Shown here: one piece after another, positions 1 through 8,546 of the stretch | How the letters are laid out: every line of letters starts with the position of its first letter | Numbering within the stretch: position 1 is the first letter of the stretch | Assembly: GCF_001974875.1 (NCBI RefSeq) | Contig: NZ_MTQD01000001.1 | Span: 1-64,000 of the forward strand | Source: Pseudoalteromonas sp. EB27 | Lineage (GTDB): Bacteria; Pseudomonadota; Gammaproteobacteria; Enterobacterales; Alteromonadaceae | Reading direction: 5' to 3' | Length of the DNA stretch: 64,000 bases | Translations under genes and position numbers: made by a program | Notes under the pieces: model-generated | Told to the model about the DNA's origin: nothing | What the model saw: only the letters and a program-made list of their open reading frames with translations | Databases searched by the model: none

Positions 1-1
1 G

Positions 2-91
2 AAAACGAATACACCCTACGATGAATCGACGTATTTAGCGGCCTTAAAACGCAGAGGCTCACCACTTTTAAAATTTGCAGTTAATAGCTAA
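2..91 (+). CDS. 3' tail of an unidentified gene cut by the window edge
   Basis: An open frame runs from the window edge to a TAA at 89-91 and encodes about 29 residues ending RRGSPLLKFAVNS. It converges with the gene that stops at 111. The tail is basic and could be the end of a transposase or other mobile-element protein, but I do not recognise it. It is too short to be sure it is coding at all. Confidence 0.3.
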   Translation, partial: KTNTPYDESTYLAALKRRGSPLLKFAVNS

Positions 92-110
92 ATTTTACTA
101 GTCGTCCACC

Positions 111-935
111 TCAGGGCGTGTTGTTAGTATCTTTTAGTTCTTCAAACTCGTTATCAAGATGAGTAATTCCACCTTTCATCCACCCATCAAAAATTGCTTT
201 CCGTGCGTCGATAGATAAAGTGTTGAGGTTATCCACTTCACTTTCTAACTGTGACCGTTCAGCTTCCGAAATTAACTTATCCCTGTTGATATTTTTAGCA
301 CGTTCTTCGTGCTGTGTTATATCAACTTGTTCCAAGTCGGTCTCACGTAATATCTCACCGTACTGGTCGTGATAGTATTTAGAACCATTAGTATCAACTA
401 ACTCTTTAAAATTGTAGGGCTTAAAAGAAGAGTCATCTTCAAGCGGCTGATTTAGTTTATCCGCAATCGAACGCACGTCGTGACTAGACGTCAACAGCAA
501 TGTTGCAGTTTGGATTTCTAGCTTCAGTTCATTCGTGTCATTAATGAAATCATTATGTAGGGCGATACTGTGCAGCAGCGATGTTAACTGTGCAGCTAAC
601 ATATTAACTTCGTTTCCAGCCTCGATAGCTGCTTTTCGTTGCTCTTCTAACTCAGCTTGTTTTTGGTAATAGGCATCTAGTTCTTGTTTAAATCGTTCCT
701 CTTGCTCGCGTAATACCCTTTGACGTAAATCGTGTATCCGCCTAAGAGCTTTAAGTCTGTAGCTTCGAGCACCATAGGCCCAATTGATGTGACCAATTAG
801 GGCAATTAACTCTTCGATCTCTGCTTCGGTTAAATGACCTTTTGAAAGCAAAGACTCGATACGTTTAATCAACTCACGACACTTACTCTGATTTGCACTT
901 TTTGTTTGCGTACGTGGGTAGCTGATCTTACTCAC
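111..935 (-). CDS. Coiled-coil protein, last gene of the helicase-topoisomerase operon
   Basis: A 274-residue protein of unknown function. Residues about 15-110 are highly charged and helical, rich in Glu, Arg, Lys and Gln (LRQRVLREQEERFKQELDAY region), and look like a long coiled coil. A second charged helical stretch lies near residues 205-240. No signal peptide, membrane segment or catalytic motif is visible. The start is a GTG at 933-935 preceded by AGGGGAT, a strong ribosome binding site that begins inside the stop codon of the upstream gene, so the two are very probably co-translated. Its place as the fourth gene of a tightly spaced operon suggests a structural or adaptor subunit for the helicase-topoisomerase proteins, which is inference. 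Confidence 0.7.
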   Translation of the reverse strand: MSKISYPRTQTKSANQSKCRELIKRIESLLSKGHLTEAEIEELIALIGHINWAYGARSYRLKALRRIHDLRQRVLREQEERFKQELDAYYQKQAELEEQRKAAIEAGNEVNMLAAQLTSLLHSIALHNDFINDTNELKLEIQTATLLLTSSHDVRSIADKLNQPLEDDSSFKPYNFKELVDTNGSKYYHDQYGEILRETDLEQVDITQHEERAKNINRDKLISEAERSQLESEVDNLNTLSIDARKAIFDGWMKGGITHLDNEFEELKDTNNTP

Positions 936-945
936 AAACTATCCC

Positions 946-1710
946 CTAATACACTTCAATACTAATATCAGACAAGGTATGCCACGCGTTCTCTCTGAAG
1001 TCATCGCTCTCATTTTCATCCGCTACAAGAGGAAGGTACTTTATCAGGACATCCAGCGGCGACATTTTTCCTTGTTCGATTTTTTCTAAATCTTGACCAA
1101 GTATTAAACTGAAAGTCGGTGAAAACTCGTCTAACGTCTCACTGGCAAGATGTTCAGCTATCGACAGTCCTAAAGTCGTTAATCTAACGTTATCGCCATC
1201 AATATTTAACAAATTACTCTCTTCTGTAAGATCGCAAATAACATCGGCATAAGTCGATGGACGACCAATCATGTACTTGTCCATTAATGACAATAAGTCT
1301 TCAACTGTCAGATTCGATATTGCTTGTGGCTTGGAGATCTCAACACTAAAGTTTCCTTGCTTAAATGCCGCAAGATCAGCCTTGGTAATTCCGACGTCAA
1401 CTGCGTTCTCTATGTCAATGGACAAATGTTCAGTCCAACCTGGCTCTACCAAAACATGAGTTTCAAGCTCAACTACAACAGAACCGCTTTTATTTGACTG
1501 TAAGACCACACGAGCAGTCTGATATTCACAATCACCTGTGTTGTTAGCTTTCTCAAAAGCTTCAAGAGTATTAAGTGTTTTACTCATATGTAGATATGAG
1601 TCGTTTGAACTAGATTTATGTTTTTGCGCAAGTAATTTATATGTTTCAGCTAACTCATTTTCATCTACAATAATTTCGATTGGTTCATGCGCACTATTTG
1701 ACTGGATCAT
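946..1710 (-). CDS. C-terminal half of a split type IA topoisomerase
   Basis: A 254-residue protein resembling the part of bacterial topoisomerase I that follows the catalytic tyrosine. Residues 6-10 (SAHEP) match the conserved AHEAIRP stretch. Residues 148-155 are IGRPSTYA, the hallmark of type IA enzymes, and residues 177-188 (LTTLGLSIAEHL) match the following TELG segment. Zinc fingers of the TopA tail are absent. The ATG overlaps the stop of the upstream helicase-toprim gene as ATGA, so the two are translationally coupled. The first residues, MIQSNS, fall where YMRTDS stands in active enzymes: the tyrosine is replaced by the start methionine and the arginine by glutamine. It is therefore probably not a strand-cleaving enzyme and may complete a topoisomerase fold in trans. 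Confidence 0.82.
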   Translation of the reverse strand: MIQSNSAHEPIEIIVDENELAETYKLLAQKHKSSSNDSYLHMSKTLNTLEAFEKANNTGDCEYQTARVVLQSNKSGSVVVELETHVLVEPGWTEHLSIDIENAVDVGITKADLAAFKQGNFSVEISKPQAISNLTVEDLLSLMDKYMIGRPSTYADVICDLTEESNLLNIDGDNVRLTTLGLSIAEHLASETLDEFSPTFSLILGQDLEKIEQGKMSPLDVLIKYLPLVADENESDDFRENAWHTLSDISIEVY

Positions 1711-4700
1711 AAATCATTTCCCTCATAGAGCCCGGTTAATGCTTTATAGCTCTCAACGGGTTTGACTTGTTGTTCAATGGCATTCTGACGCATCACGTTA
1801 AGTGTTGATGCATCCGGCGGGCTTACCGTCCTTTCCTCAAATTCAGATTCGACTACGGTCCAGCCTGAACCTTCAGACTCGAATGGCGCTTTACTTCGAA
1901 TATATTCTATGGACTTACCTACCTCTTGGGTCTCACTCATTGGTCTCTGCTGAATCAACCTTCCTCGAAGTTTCTTCCCGTTTACGATCACAGTTACTGG
2001 CGCTTCCGTGGGGTGAGTAATTGATGCTAGTTGTTCTTTAAGATGACCATAAGCGAGAGATAAAATAGCAGCCTTCACTCGCCCCATCCCCTTGACTTGA
2101 GATTCATCAACTTCGTGAATTAGTCGTTTCTCTAAAGCTAATCGAACACTTTCTCCTTGACCAACCGGGGGACACATTTTCGCAATTGCACTTAATTTTC
2201 TCCCTAGAATTAAATCCAGTGACTCTCTGACCATCTCAGCAGAAGCTCGCGCAATATCTAATGACTCTCGATTATCTACATCGAATGCCTCTTTAACAGC
2301 TTTAGGTGATAGACCACGAAGCCTAACGCGCTGAAGCTTTTCAAGAGAGCCTGGTTGGTGCTGCCTAAATAGTTCTTGTAAATGCCATGCGATGTGTTCA
2401 CCAACATTGTCATCATCCGTTGCCAAAATAATTTCATCAATATCTGCACCACCACAGAGCTGTAAAATATCGCTAACCGCTTTACGAGCTGCGTTACCTT
2501 TGTCATTACTTTTTTTCTTTGGGTTTTTTTTGACGTTGTACTGGTATTTAGGGTGTAATCCGTTCTTTACCAGTAAAGCCTCTTCATCACTAAAGGGTAA
2601 ACCTAATACTTTTCCTTTAGTGCTAACCACTATGTAGCGCTTACCAAGCAATGCTTCGAGCTTCTTTATCTTGTTGTCGGATTCAATGATAACAACGCTT
2701 CTTGGGAACAATCGCTCTCCACGTTTGCCGATGTAGTAACCTAAATACCTTACTGAATCAGATTTTGGGTCGGTGGGCAGTATTAACCCTTCTTTTACCG
2801 TGGGGATCCCAAATGTCTTTTCGCAAATAAATGCCACAAAGCATTCTTTCGCACGGGAAACCGCAACGTTTAAGATATATGCAGCAGCACGGTAATGAAC
2901 ATCTCCGCCAAACTTAATACTTTTAGTTCCGCTAAATAAAATAATTGGCTTTTCAGCACCTTGCAGTGCATTGACGGTACCGATCTTCATTTTATCTACA
3001 TCATCAACCGTGATTTCATATTCAGTACCTTTAAACTTTTCAATTAGAAGGTTATGTAACATGCCCTGCGTTTTACCTTTACTCCCACTATCATCCTCGT
3101 CGTGACCAATAAAAACTAAGCTTTGTTTTTTGTATGGACTGATAATACCCACTAGGTCAGGTAAACGCTTTTCAGGCTTGCCTGGCTTATTATAGTGGTC
3201 ATGAATCCTTGGCCATTGGTCAATAAGCCACTCTACAATTGTCCGAGCTTCTTTTTCATTCTTATGCGATGTACCTACCTTTTGAGTTTCCGATGCTGAT
3301 GAAACCCAAGTAAGTGGTCGAAATGGTCCCCTCTCTTTAAAAAGAGGTGGGATAATAAAAATACTATTGTCATAGACCAATTCATTACAAAACTGACTCA
3401 AGACTTCTTGGCATCGATAATGACCACGCAGTGACATGCCTTGCCCTTGGTGGTTAAAACATGAGATCTGTCGAAGCACATGCAAAATGCTACCGCTGAT
3501 ACTAGGCAGTAGCTGGTTTTTAAATGCATGGACAAAACAACGCTTTGTATGAGCTTCGTTCACTCCCATACCCAATATCTGAAACAACCCTTGTTCTTGT
3601 ATCGGAGTAACGTCTTGTATTACCGGAGGAATTTGAGCTATATCCCCGACTGCGATGGTTTTCTTTGCCAACGCAAGTAATGGTAACGTACTCCTTATAT
3701 CTGCCTGCCCAGCTTCATCAATAATCAATAAGTCTGCTTTCCCGTATAAATATGGCTGCTCAGATATCCCTGAAGGCTTCTGATAAGCAAAAATTTTGGG
3801 CGCAGATTGTACAGTTGAGACCAGTATTGGCGTAATCATGCACATTCTTCGAAGCGCAGTTTCAAGGTTAGACGGAGATGCGTAGATTAAGAAATGTTCC
3901 GAACAAGAAAGCAGATAGCGCCCTTCCCAATAACGGGCTGCGTAATGGAACAGCTCTGAACGTATTAGAAGGTCTACCGCGCGATCAGCAAGAATGACTT
4001 TTGCCATACCGGAAAGAACGCCAAAGTTCTCTAATATAGCCGGATTGTTACCTTCCAAGTCATTATCTCGCAGGTACTCTCGACATACGTCTGAAATAAT
4101 TTGAATTTTTTTCGAATCATCACCATGCAGTAAATCGTACATGGTTTCAATTTGGGCCGCCCCCTGACTATTACTGTGTTTTTCGTCAAAAAGTTTTGAA
4201 AATGATTTGTGAATATTAGGGTGTGTCTCAAAACCTTTGTCAAACTCTTCAACAAGCTGATAATACAAGGTATTAATCGCTTTAGAGTAAGCTGTGAGTG
4301 TATGATGCAATTGTGCAACGCAGCTTTCTAAATCACTAAATGTTGTAGCGTAATGTTGTTCACAGTAGTTCGTAAATTGACCGATGAGTTGATCTAACTT
4401 TGAAGGGTTATTTAAATTGGCGAGCTCTCCACTCCAACGTACCACCCCGCCTTTATTTGATTTATCTATCTCCCCTAACACCGCTGATTTGAGCAGTTCA
4501 GGAGACATATTATTTTTGATACTAGTTGATGGAAAGTATGTACCGTAATTAGTAGGCCCATCAATCCATCGTCTCATGTGCAACAGTGTTTTACTGTCCC
4601 CTTGATACAACACGTTAGGAAATGCATTAACAATGTTAGTAACAGACTGATTTGTTCCACCGACACCAATAACGATCGGGCAATCACCTTTAGCCAAAGC

Positions 4701-5771
4701 AGCTTCTACATATTGATGACTAATGATGGCTTTGAGCATCGCTGTTTTACCAGACCCTGGTGGTCCATTTACCGCCAAAACATCACCTTCACGCATGAAC
4801 GTTGCAACACTAGCTGCTCCACGTTGTGTGTTATCTAGAGCAAACAGCTCCCTGTGTCTATAATCGCCTGTATCAGTACCGGTGCATTCGTCCATATGAG
4901 CCAGAAATGGCTTTTCACGAGATTGGAGCAAACGGATAAGGTAATCATCATTTAGTTTTTTTACGTTGCCATTCTCTTTATAAGCAGAATCTGTTTTACA
5001 TACAGATGTTCCTTTCAATGAATCGTCACTGACAGTAAAGAGATCACGATAGAGGTTAATGATGTGTTGATTCGCGGAATTATCAGCCATCACACGACGC
5101 AACGTCACTGTGACATCTGGGTTATCAAGACTGAATGATTCATGGTGTTCCATGGAACCAAGTGTTGTATCACAGATTTTGTCAAACATTGCTTCAGAAA
5201 CTGTAAACAGCTCATGCAAGTCTTCTGTCGGTTCTTTGAATACTGAATAATCAAATTTATCAAAGTTTTCCATTTTCCCGATACAATGTGGCGGTACATT
5301 TCCTTCTACCTCCAAAAGTTCTGGATTGATTATCGGAAATGAAGATGTATCTGGATAAAATACAAAACGATTATAGTTCCCACTAAGGTTTTTTATTCTC
5401 ACAGGAATAGTCATTACCGTGATCGTTTTTCGCCCATATGCAGGATTGACGTCAATTGCTAAAACATATCTATTACCGCTGAAAGTGGGTAGTTTTTTGT
5501 CTGAACTTTGATTATCACCACCAGCGCCATCACTTTCTTTAGATTTAGAGGCCTTGACGTCATTTAACGTTTTCAATAAGTCTTTATTGTCTGTTTCAAA
5601 CCCCTTATAAGGGTAAAGGCAGCTTAATTTTGAAAGTGCACCAAAAGCATTGGGTTTGATGTCGCCATGAGCTGCGATTAAAGTATCCTTATTACTCAAT
5701 AATGGCTTACTGAGCTGACCAAATGGATGACCTTGTAATAAGTTATAATGCAGGGCTAGAGCTTTTTTCAT
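1707..5771 (-). CDS. SF1 (UPF1/DNA2-type) helicase fused to the N-terminal half of a type IA topoisomerase
   Basis: A 1354-residue fusion protein. Residues 1-300 are unrecognised. Helicase motifs follow: Walker A GPPGSGKT (336-343), DEAGQ (685-689), VGDIAQIPP (708-716), GHYRCQE (783-789), GIISPYKKQ (875-883), GTVNALQGAEK (931-941) and NVAVSRAKE (968-976), the set of SF1B helicases such as UPF1 and DNA2. Residues 1024-1135 form a Toprim domain: VVIIES with Glu1030, then ATDDDNVGEHIAWHL with Asp1119 and Asp1121; the usual third acidic residue is Val1123. Residues 1145-1240 resemble topoisomerase I domain IV (KGMGRVKAA for LSAGRVQSV). SPPDASTL (1317-1324) matches the PPFTTSTL segment just before the active-site tyrosine, where the protein ends. 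Its stop overlaps the next start, and the 549-residue gene ends 4 bases upstream. Confidence 0.88.
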   Translation of the reverse strand: MKKALALHYNLLQGHPFGQLSKPLLSNKDTLIAAHGDIKPNAFGALSKLSCLYPYKGFETDNKDLLKTLNDVKASKSKESDGAGGDNQSSDKKLPTFSGNRYVLAIDVNPAYGRKTITVMTIPVRIKNLSGNYNRFVFYPDTSSFPIINPELLEVEGNVPPHCIGKMENFDKFDYSVFKEPTEDLHELFTVSEAMFDKICDTTLGSMEHHESFSLDNPDVTVTLRRVMADNSANQHIINLYRDLFTVSDDSLKGTSVCKTDSAYKENGNVKKLNDDYLIRLLQSREKPFLAHMDECTGTDTGDYRHRELFALDNTQRGAASVATFMREGDVLAVNGPPGSGKTAMLKAIISHQYVEAALAKGDCPIVIGVGGTNQSVTNIVNAFPNVLYQGDSKTLLHMRRWIDGPTNYGTYFPSTSIKNNMSPELLKSAVLGEIDKSNKGGVVRWSGELANLNNPSKLDQLIGQFTNYCEQHYATTFSDLESCVAQLHHTLTAYSKAINTLYYQLVEEFDKGFETHPNIHKSFSKLFDEKHSNSQGAAQIETMYDLLHGDDSKKIQIISDVCREYLRDNDLEGNNPAILENFGVLSGMAKVILADRAVDLLIRSELFHYAARYWEGRYLLSCSEHFLIYASPSNLETALRRMCMITPILVSTVQSAPKIFAYQKPSGISEQPYLYGKADLLIIDEAGQADIRSTLPLLALAKKTIAVGDIAQIPPVIQDVTPIQEQGLFQILGMGVNEAHTKRCFVHAFKNQLLPSISGSILHVLRQISCFNHQGQGMSLRGHYRCQEVLSQFCNELVYDNSIFIIPPLFKERGPFRPLTWVSSASETQKVGTSHKNEKEARTIVEWLIDQWPRIHDHYNKPGKPEKRLPDLVGIISPYKKQSLVFIGHDEDDSGSKGKTQGMLHNLLIEKFKGTEYEITVDDVDKMKIGTVNALQGAEKPIILFSGTKSIKFGGDVHYRAAAYILNVAVSRAKECFVAFICEKTFGIPTVKEGLILPTDPKSDSVRYLGYYIGKRGERLFPRSVVIIESDNKIKKLEALLGKRYIVVSTKGKVLGLPFSDEEALLVKNGLHPKYQYNVKKNPKKKSNDKGNAARKAVSDILQLCGGADIDEIILATDDDNVGEHIAWHLQELFRQHQPGSLEKLQRVRLRGLSPKAVKEAFDVDNRESLDIARASAEMVRESLDLILGRKLSAIAKMCPPVGQGESVRLALEKRLIHEVDESQVKGMGRVKAAILSLAYGHLKEQLASITHPTEAPVTVIVNGKKLRGRLIQQRPMSETQEVGKSIEYIRSKAPFESEGSGWTVVESEFEERTVSPPDASTLNVMRQNAIEQQVKPVESYKALTGLYEGNDL

Positions 5772-5775
5772 ATAT

Positions 5776-7425
5776 TTACATCTCTATTAAATCGATACGT
5801 TTCACATGCAAAGTGTCATTAATTTGGAAGGCAGTAACATGACAATATTTATCAGTTACATCGATAAGATTCATTGCTTCCAAATAAGACAAGGGACGAG
5901 AAAACTCTTTTACTGTTATAGATTTAGATGTGGGATCAGAAAAAATTATTTTCAACATCTCATTGTTATTCTTGCTCATTGATTCTTCAACACTCTCAAT
6001 TTTCAAACGGCGAGTCCTCGAGGTTGAAGGCGTTCTTTTTTCAATATCGACACAAATACTTGCACACCATATTTCGAAAACACCTTCTTCATTGATATCT
6101 TCAAAACCGCAACGTTGTGCGACACGTAACTCAATTTCTACTTGGCTGCCTGAAGGTATGAATGAGTGTGACTTTAGCATTGAAGGGTTGACTTGAATGG
6201 CGACCTTTCCGACTCCTTTAGCCTCTACAGTCACCCAACACTGAGACTGCGTAGATGGGACTAAACGGCACAAATGGTCATCATCTAGATCATGTTCGGC
6301 ACCAATAGACGACCAATCGAATAACACTTCACCATTGAACTCCTTTCCATCAAGTGCCAAGACTCGCTGTTCATTGGGCTGTATATGCTTAATACGCCAG
6401 CGGTTATTGTAGTTATAAAATATCTCTGTTCCTTCGTCCGTTTCTCTTTGTTGCTTTTCCCAAACGTCTTCGAGCTGAAACTGAACAGATGTATTGATCT
6501 CTATATCTCTAAAACCATGAAGCATCATTTCATTGTGCTGAATACTTACGTCATATCTAACGCCCTCAGGGCGAAACCATGTAGAAGGAGCCTTTGCTTC
6601 GATGTCGGCTTCTATAGCAACACATGTTTGTTTTGAAAAGATTCTACGAATATGTGCCTTATTTAAATCAATACGGTTCTGCTCGTTTTTCCATAACTTG
6701 TAAACAACCGGGAAAGTGAACTCATTGTGTTGGGGGATATTCAAACGCAACCGATAATAATCTAATGAGTCTTTGAATTTGTGCCACAATTGGCCACTAA
6801 GTGGTGTGCAAATGCTCAATGTTCCAAATTGAAAAGTGACTTCATCAAAACCTTCATCTGGCACATGCGTTGTCTTTGGAAAGGTTAACTGTGGACATTC
6901 AATTAAATTGCCTACACATCCACCCACTAATTGGATGGCACTAAACGGCCACTCACTCTTTGAATTGTATTTAACAACAGCATGAACGCCATCCGAAGCG
7001 GACTTTTGGGATGGGAGAGTAAATGTATTTGTCCCTAGATCTATATTGATATAGCACCTAATTCCAGGCTTGCTATCTTGAGAAATAGTTACCCTACCTT
7101 TTACTTTATTATCATTCTTTGTGTCAGCGACAAGGTTAGTAACTGTCGTTGAAAACTTGTTTTCAACTTCAAAGTCTACTGTCTCAACTTCAAAATCGTA
7201 TTCATAGTCATCGCTTTTTTGCACTCTTACCAGAGACACTGGTATTTCTGCTTCAGCTTCAAGTTCAAAAACCTTCCACTTGTTTAACAATGATGAATCC
7301 AGCATTCCGCTATATATCATATCGTCATCTGGAAAATGAATATCACCGACTATCTCATCTTCATTCTTATGGCTTTTAGTCCATGCCTCTATGGCAACAA
7401 ACGTGCCTTTGTATTTTAGATCCAT
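5776..7425 (-). CDS. Unrecognised 549-residue protein, first gene of the helicase-topoisomerase operon
   Basis: I do not recognise this protein. It is 549 residues, acidic, without a signal peptide or membrane helix, and rich in alternating hydrophobic and polar residues, suggesting mostly beta structure (several repeated-looking segments of the type VxIxxDIEA and VEIELRVA). No nuclease, ATPase or zinc motif is evident. It begins at ATG 7423-7425 with an A-rich leader and only a weak ribosome binding site, and stops 4 bases before the helicase-topoisomerase gene. First position and tight spacing imply an obligate partner of the helicase, perhaps a substrate- or nucleic-acid-binding subunit. 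That role is a guess from position only. Confidence 0.65.
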   Translation of the reverse strand: MDLKYKGTFVAIEAWTKSHKNEDEIVGDIHFPDDDMIYSGMLDSSLLNKWKVFELEAEAEIPVSLVRVQKSDDYEYDFEVETVDFEVENKFSTTVTNLVADTKNDNKVKGRVTISQDSKPGIRCYINIDLGTNTFTLPSQKSASDGVHAVVKYNSKSEWPFSAIQLVGGCVGNLIECPQLTFPKTTHVPDEGFDEVTFQFGTLSICTPLSGQLWHKFKDSLDYYRLRLNIPQHNEFTFPVVYKLWKNEQNRIDLNKAHIRRIFSKQTCVAIEADIEAKAPSTWFRPEGVRYDVSIQHNEMMLHGFRDIEINTSVQFQLEDVWEKQQRETDEGTEIFYNYNNRWRIKHIQPNEQRVLALDGKEFNGEVLFDWSSIGAEHDLDDDHLCRLVPSTQSQCWVTVEAKGVGKVAIQVNPSMLKSHSFIPSGSQVEIELRVAQRCGFEDINEEGVFEIWCASICVDIEKRTPSTSRTRRLKIESVEESMSKNNNEMLKIIFSDPTSKSITVKEFSRPLSYLEAMNLIDVTDKYCHVTAFQINDTLHVKRIDLIEM

Positions 7426-7911
7426 CTTTCTATTTCACTTTATATAAACAGATTAACCCATATAAGACCGCATGCAAAGGTCACTCTAGATTCTACAAGA
7501 GCACAATTAAAGCATGCCATGACTCACATTAATCGAATAAAAGTTCAGTAATGTAGCCTGGGATTATTAACGCAACACTATGTCTAAAATGATAATCTTT
7601 TTCAATAATCTAATTAGTAGTAGTTTGCTTAATTTTACCAAGCTCACCAGAGTCAAGCAGCGCGTAATAGGCTTCATTGATAAATAGTTAATGGCTTTTA
7701 TAAACTCAAGTAATTAGTCATAAGTCAACAATGCTTAGTTAGTGACTTTTGCCGTTTCGAAAGCTTTGCCAATGCAAGTCTACTTGTAGTGTTCAACAAT
7801 CCCCGGTACTTACAGCAAAGGTCATTGTTTCATTCAAATTACAGCACAGGCGCCCCATCGTTTTTAACTTACGTTGATTCGCAATTGGTTTAATCGTTTG
7901 AGGGGCTCATA

Positions 7912-7935
7912 TATCACAAGTGGAGGCTTGTGATA
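7912..7935. repeat. Perfect inverted repeat, 9-base arms
   Basis: TATCACAAG and CTTGTGATA flank the 6-base spacer TGGAGG. It lies 5 bases from a second hairpin (7941-7973). There is no T-run after either strand, so it is not a standard terminator. It may be an operator or a structured RNA element. Confidence 0.6.
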
Positions 7936-7940
7936 CCTGA

Positions 7941-7973
7941 TAAAAAGTTGCTATACATTATTTCAACTTTTTA
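7941..7973. repeat. Perfect inverted repeat, 10-base arms
   Basis: TAAAAAGTTG and CAACTTTTTA flank a 13-base spacer. The stem is AT-rich, and the T-run inside the second arm could make a weak terminator on either strand. It is adjacent to the hairpin at 7912-7935. Confidence 0.6.
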
Positions 7974-8134
7974 TGGGCCGCACTTTAACATTTGTTTTCT
8001 TAACTTAAAGTCAATCATAAAACATCACTTTACAGTTCTACCCTACAGTAGAACATTGATTTTGGCATCCCCTGTAGAGATTCGTTATTAGGCATAATAG
8101 GAAAGTAATATCCTCATGGGTAGCCACATCAATC

Positions 8135-8171
8135 AAATTGACAAGACTGACATTTATAGTTTTGTCAATTT
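8135..8171. repeat. Perfect inverted repeat, 10-base arms
   Basis: AAATTGACAA and TTGTCAATTT flank a 17-base spacer. The half-sites TTGACA/TGTCAA are about two helical turns apart, which would suit a protein-binding operator or a recombinase or transposase site as well as a hairpin. Confidence 0.55.
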
Positions 8172-8495
8172 TCACTATTACATACCTAGCACTTAACATC
8201 ATGAAAGAAAATTATTAACTGTATTCATTGCATTAAAAAACATCGAAAAGAAATCAATGAGAACCATGCTGGCTATCTTAACACCATTTTTACCGAGGCC
8301 TCTTATAGTTCCAATAAGCACTGGAGTAAATTTCATCTTGGCACTCCCTGAAAAACCAAATGAACGAAGGCTAAGGTCAGTTATGCTATTGACCAATAGC
8401 AACACAAAGCCATTCGTATCAATAAACAAAGTTATGGCTAGCGCTGATATTAGATATGAGTTTTATTAGGGAAAGCTTCATCAGCTAAACCCTGT

Positions 8496-8546
8496 GCTAT
8501 CGTTGAGCGAAACTAACAATGGGGCAAATACGAGTTAGACGATAGC
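8496..8546. repeat. Bulged hairpin, 8 + 5 base-pair stem
   Basis: GCTATCGT pairs with ACGATAGC, and the inner CTAAC pairs with GTTAG. The 3' arm is continuous (GTTAGACGATAGC) while the 5' arm carries a 9-base bulge. The bulged stem recalls folded integron attC sites, but the conserved terminal core boxes are not in the right places. I regard it only as a structured element. Confidence 0.45.

Noticed and set aside
72..97. GCAGTTAATAGCTAAATT resembling the reverse complement of 20324-20342 as transposon ends
   Set aside because: The match needs a 2-base gap, the left copy lies in what seems to be a coding tail, and neither copy starts with a clear TGT shared by both ends.
1690..1730. Possibility that the helicase-topoisomerase split is a simple frameshift in a single gene
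   Set aside because: Neither a +1 nor a -1 shift restores a YMRTDS-like motif. The second frame has a stop just upstream of its ATG, and the ATGA overlap is a normal coupling arrangement. A sequencing error that also removed the tyrosine is unlikely, though not excluded.
8032..8041. Direct repeat ACAGTTCTAC here and at 20342-20351, flanking the tns-Shango block, as a target duplication
   Set aside because: A 10-base match between two AT-rich regions of this size is expected about once by chance, Tn7-like elements duplicate 5 bases, and no TGT terminus adjoins the left copy.
8199..8469. Overlapping reading frames of about 70 codons on both strands
   Set aside because: They have no ribosome binding site, no recognisable product and mutual overlap in a region dominated by inverted repeats.
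8496..8546. Integron attC site
   Set aside because: The bulged stem is suggestive, but the RYYYAAC and GTTRRRY core boxes are not at the outer ends and no integrase or cassette array is present.
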